33,428 bases of DNA from JAEZVV01 sp036652035 (GTDB lineage Bacteria; Pseudomonadota; Gammaproteobacteria; Burkholderiales; Burkholderiaceae_F), in assembly GCA_036652035.1 (NCBI GenBank), contig JAVVWR010000032.1:1-33428 (forward strand), written 5' to 3'. Each line of letters begins with the position of its first letter. Position 1 is the first letter of the stretch. Under the pieces are notes generated by a model, which had not been told where the DNA came from, did no database searches, and saw nothing but the letters and a program-made list of their open reading frames with translations. The translations under genes and the position numbers were made by a program. Below are positions 32,207 through 33,428 of the stretch, one piece after another.

Positions 32207-33091
32207 ATGCGCTACGACCTTACCGACTTGCGACTTTTTGTGGCGATTGCTGACGCGGCCAATATCTCGCGCGGCGCGCAGAGCTGTCATCTCGCGCCCT
32301 CCTCCGCCAGCCTGCGGCTGCGTCACCTGGAAGAGACGATCGGCACGCCGCTTTTCAAGCGGCGCGCGCGCGGTGTCGAGCTCACCACAGCCGGACTTGT
32401 CATGCTCGATCACGCGCGCCGCTGCCTGTGGCAGATCGAGGAGATGCACGCGGCGCTGGCGCCTTATGCACGCGGCGTGCGCGGCCAGCTCACCGTGCTG
32501 GCCAACAGCAACGCCATCGCCTCCTTCCTGCCTGACGACGTCCAGGGATTTCTGTTCGCCCATCCTTCCGTCCGGGTGCTGCTCGAGGAAAGGCTGTCGC
32601 ACGAGATCGTCCAGTGCGTGGCCGATGGCCGCGCCGACGTCGGAGTCACCGCCTGGCCCGGCCAGCATCATGGCGTGGTCTTTCTTCCCTACCGCGAAGA
32701 TCGCTTGGTGGTGATCACCACCCGCCCGCATCCCTGGAGTCGGCGTCGCCACATCTCGTTTGCCGAATGCCTGGACCAGCCCTTTGTCACCATGCGCGGT
32801 GACTCGGCGATCCAGACCTTTCTCTTTGAACGCGCCCACGACCTGGGCCGCCGCCTGGACACCCGGATCCAGGTCTCCAGCCTGCAGGCCGTGGTCAGCC
32901 TGGTGCGTTCAGGCGCCGGGATCGGGATCGTGCCGCGCACCATCCTCGGCAGCGTTGACGCCAGTGCGATCCACGAACTCGCCCTGGAAGAGGACTGGGC
33001 GATGCGCAGCCTGCGGGTCTGCATGCCCGCGGACCGCGCCCGGGCATCGATCTACGCGCAGGCGCTGGCCAGGCATCTCAGCCCGGCTTGA
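32207..33091 (+). CDS. LysR-family transcriptional regulator
   Basis: A 294-residue regulator. The N-terminal winged helix starts MRYDLTDLRLFVAIADAANISRGAQSCHLAPSSASLRLRHLEE, followed by IGTPLFKRRARGVELTTAG, the LysR signature. The C-terminal ligand-binding domain has VRGQLTVLANSNAIASFLPDDV and a VSLVRSGAGIGIVPR segment. An expected linker helix and full length are present. It is transcribed divergently from the flavocytochrome c gene and likely controls it in response to the substrate acid. ATG 32207 was chosen because family homology begins there. No strong ribosome-binding site precedes it. Confidence 0.9.
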   Translation: MRYDLTDLRLFVAIADAANISRGAQSCHLAPSSASLRLRHLEETIGTPLFKRRARGVELTTAGLVMLDHARRCLWQIEEMHAALAPYARGVRGQLTVLANSNAIASFLPDDVQGFLFAHPSVRVLLEERLSHEIVQCVADGRADVGVTAWPGQHHGVVFLPYREDRLVVITTRPHPWSRRRHISFAECLDQPFVTMRGDSAIQTFLFERAHDLGRRLDTRIQVSSLQAVVSLVRSGAGIGIVPRTILGSVDASAIHELALEEDWAMRSLRVCMPADRARASIYAQALARHLSPA

Positions 33092-33366
33092 ATTCCCGGG
33101 CCTGCCAGCGGTTCAGAACCAGTGAAAGATCCCGACGTGGATCACCGCGCGGTCAAACCCAGCAAAGCGGCGATGTGTCCCCACGGGCGAGCACTCAACC
33201 CGTATCGCGACCATTGCCCGGTCAAGCCCGCTCGCCCCCCCCTTGCAGGCAGATCAAACACACGTGCAATCACCACGTCAGTCCCAGTCCCGATAGGCCT
33301 GACTGGGCCTGACTGGACCTGACTGGGCCTCGTACCCGCGTCGATCGCTCACGCTGGCGCCATGGA
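33092..33366. other. intergenic region after LysR gene
   Basis: About 275 bases with no convincing gene. A weak plus-strand frame (33122-33322) has low-quality composition and crosses the repeats, so it is not called. The only structured elements are the tandem 10-base repeats at 33296-33330 and their partly complementary cagtcccagtcc at 33279-33290. Confidence 0.5.
33296..33330. repeat. short tandem repeat, 10-base unit
   Basis: About three and a half copies of gactgggcct (the middle copy has gactggacct). The inverted cagtcccagtcc just upstream (33279-33290) could pair with it and form an imperfect hairpin. Confidence 0.6.
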
Positions 33367-33390
33367 AAAGGGCGCCCGAAGGCGCCCTTT
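33366..33390 (-). terminator. strong Rho-independent terminator, bidirectional
   Basis: aaagggcgcc / ggcgcccttt is a perfect 10-bp stem with loop cgaa. On the minus strand the loop reads ttcg and the stem is followed by a T run (cttttcc). It terminates a minus-strand gene entering from the right edge and may also end the LysR transcript. Confidence 0.85.
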
Positions 33391-33408
33391 CGTGTGCTGC
33401 TGCAACGT

Positions 33409-33428
33409 TTACGGCTGGGTCAGCTTGG
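33409..33428 (-). CDS. last codons of a minus-strand gene (partial)
   Basis: Reading leftward from the edge, the codons give KLTQP and then a TAA stop at 33409-33411. They are followed 18 bases later by the strong terminator at 33366-33390. That arrangement suggests the end of a real gene. The family cannot be identified from five residues. Confidence 0.4.

Noticed and set aside
33122..33322. Plus-strand open frame after the LysR gene
   Set aside because: It crosses the tandem repeat, has no ribosome-binding site and reads as low-complexity Pro/Arg sequence.

Overview
The window is very GC-rich, densely coded and short on intergenic DNA. It looks like the chromosome of a betaproteobacterium (Burkholderiales or Rhodocyclales-like). 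That is an inference from the gene families: a DUF3149 membrane peptide, a DksA2-type regulator, a lysine-rich SWIB protein, CYTH-CHAD, ClsB with a YbhP-like partner, and a tetrahaem flavocytochrome c. A run of 100 N (23253-23352) flanked by an exact 55-bp duplication shows that this is a short-read draft, quite possibly a metagenome bin. No tRNA, rRNA, CRISPR array or phage was seen. The only mobile DNA is a decayed ISL3-type transposase remnant.

Layout. 1-478 (-): 5'-part of a TraB/GumN gene running off the left edge. 545-1139: ISL3 remnant. 1199-3925 (-): a Pat/PatZ-like fusion of ADP-forming acyl-CoA synthetase and GNAT acetyltransferase, divergent from a DksA2-like regulator (4125-4535). 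A perfect FNR/ANR-type site lies between them, and a DUF3149 peptide follows. 4884-6122: outer-membrane barrel protein, then Dps. 6238-8944: a tightly overlapping EamA transporter - mtnA - class II aldolase operon that fits 5'-methylthioadenosine/5'-deoxyadenosine salvage by the DHAP shunt. 8955-13878 (-): a four-gene RND efflux operon (adaptor, permease, DUF2892 protein, CsoR-family repressor) with a CsoR-type operator at its promoter. 13976-17028: CYTH-CHAD phosphohydrolase, a small hypothetical, and an MFS carrier. 17360-18889: lipoprotein, small unknown, HNH nuclease.

18998-22807 is a second tight operon: beta-CASP metallo-beta-lactamase nuclease, type-2 thymidine phosphorylase/AMP-phosphorylase-like enzyme, and a PRPP-synthetase homologue. 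It can be read as an RNA- and nucleotide-turnover module that recovers ribose phosphate and PRPP. It is followed by the SWIB/histone-H1-like gene (-), the clsB-ybhP pair (-), a Tat-exported PhoD phosphatase (+), a 44-residue FixQ/CcoQ-like peptide (-), a DUF1444-like protein (-), an MFS carrier (-), and a periplasmic tetrahaem flavocytochrome c (-) divergent from a LysR regulator (+). The right edge holds a short tandem repeat, a strong terminator and the last codons of a minus-strand gene.

Functional themes are low-oxygen and stress life (FNR site, acetyl-CoA synthetase/acetyltransferase, DksA2-like factor, Dps, flavocytochrome c reductase) and salvage of nucleoside-derived sugars (mtnA-aldolase; phosphorylase-PRPP synthetase). 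The observations most worth following are the altered substrate pocket of the flavocytochrome c, the CsoR-controlled organic-type RND pump with an atypical sensor, the nuclease-phosphorylase-PRPP synthetase module, and the FNR site serving a zinc-finger-less DksA.
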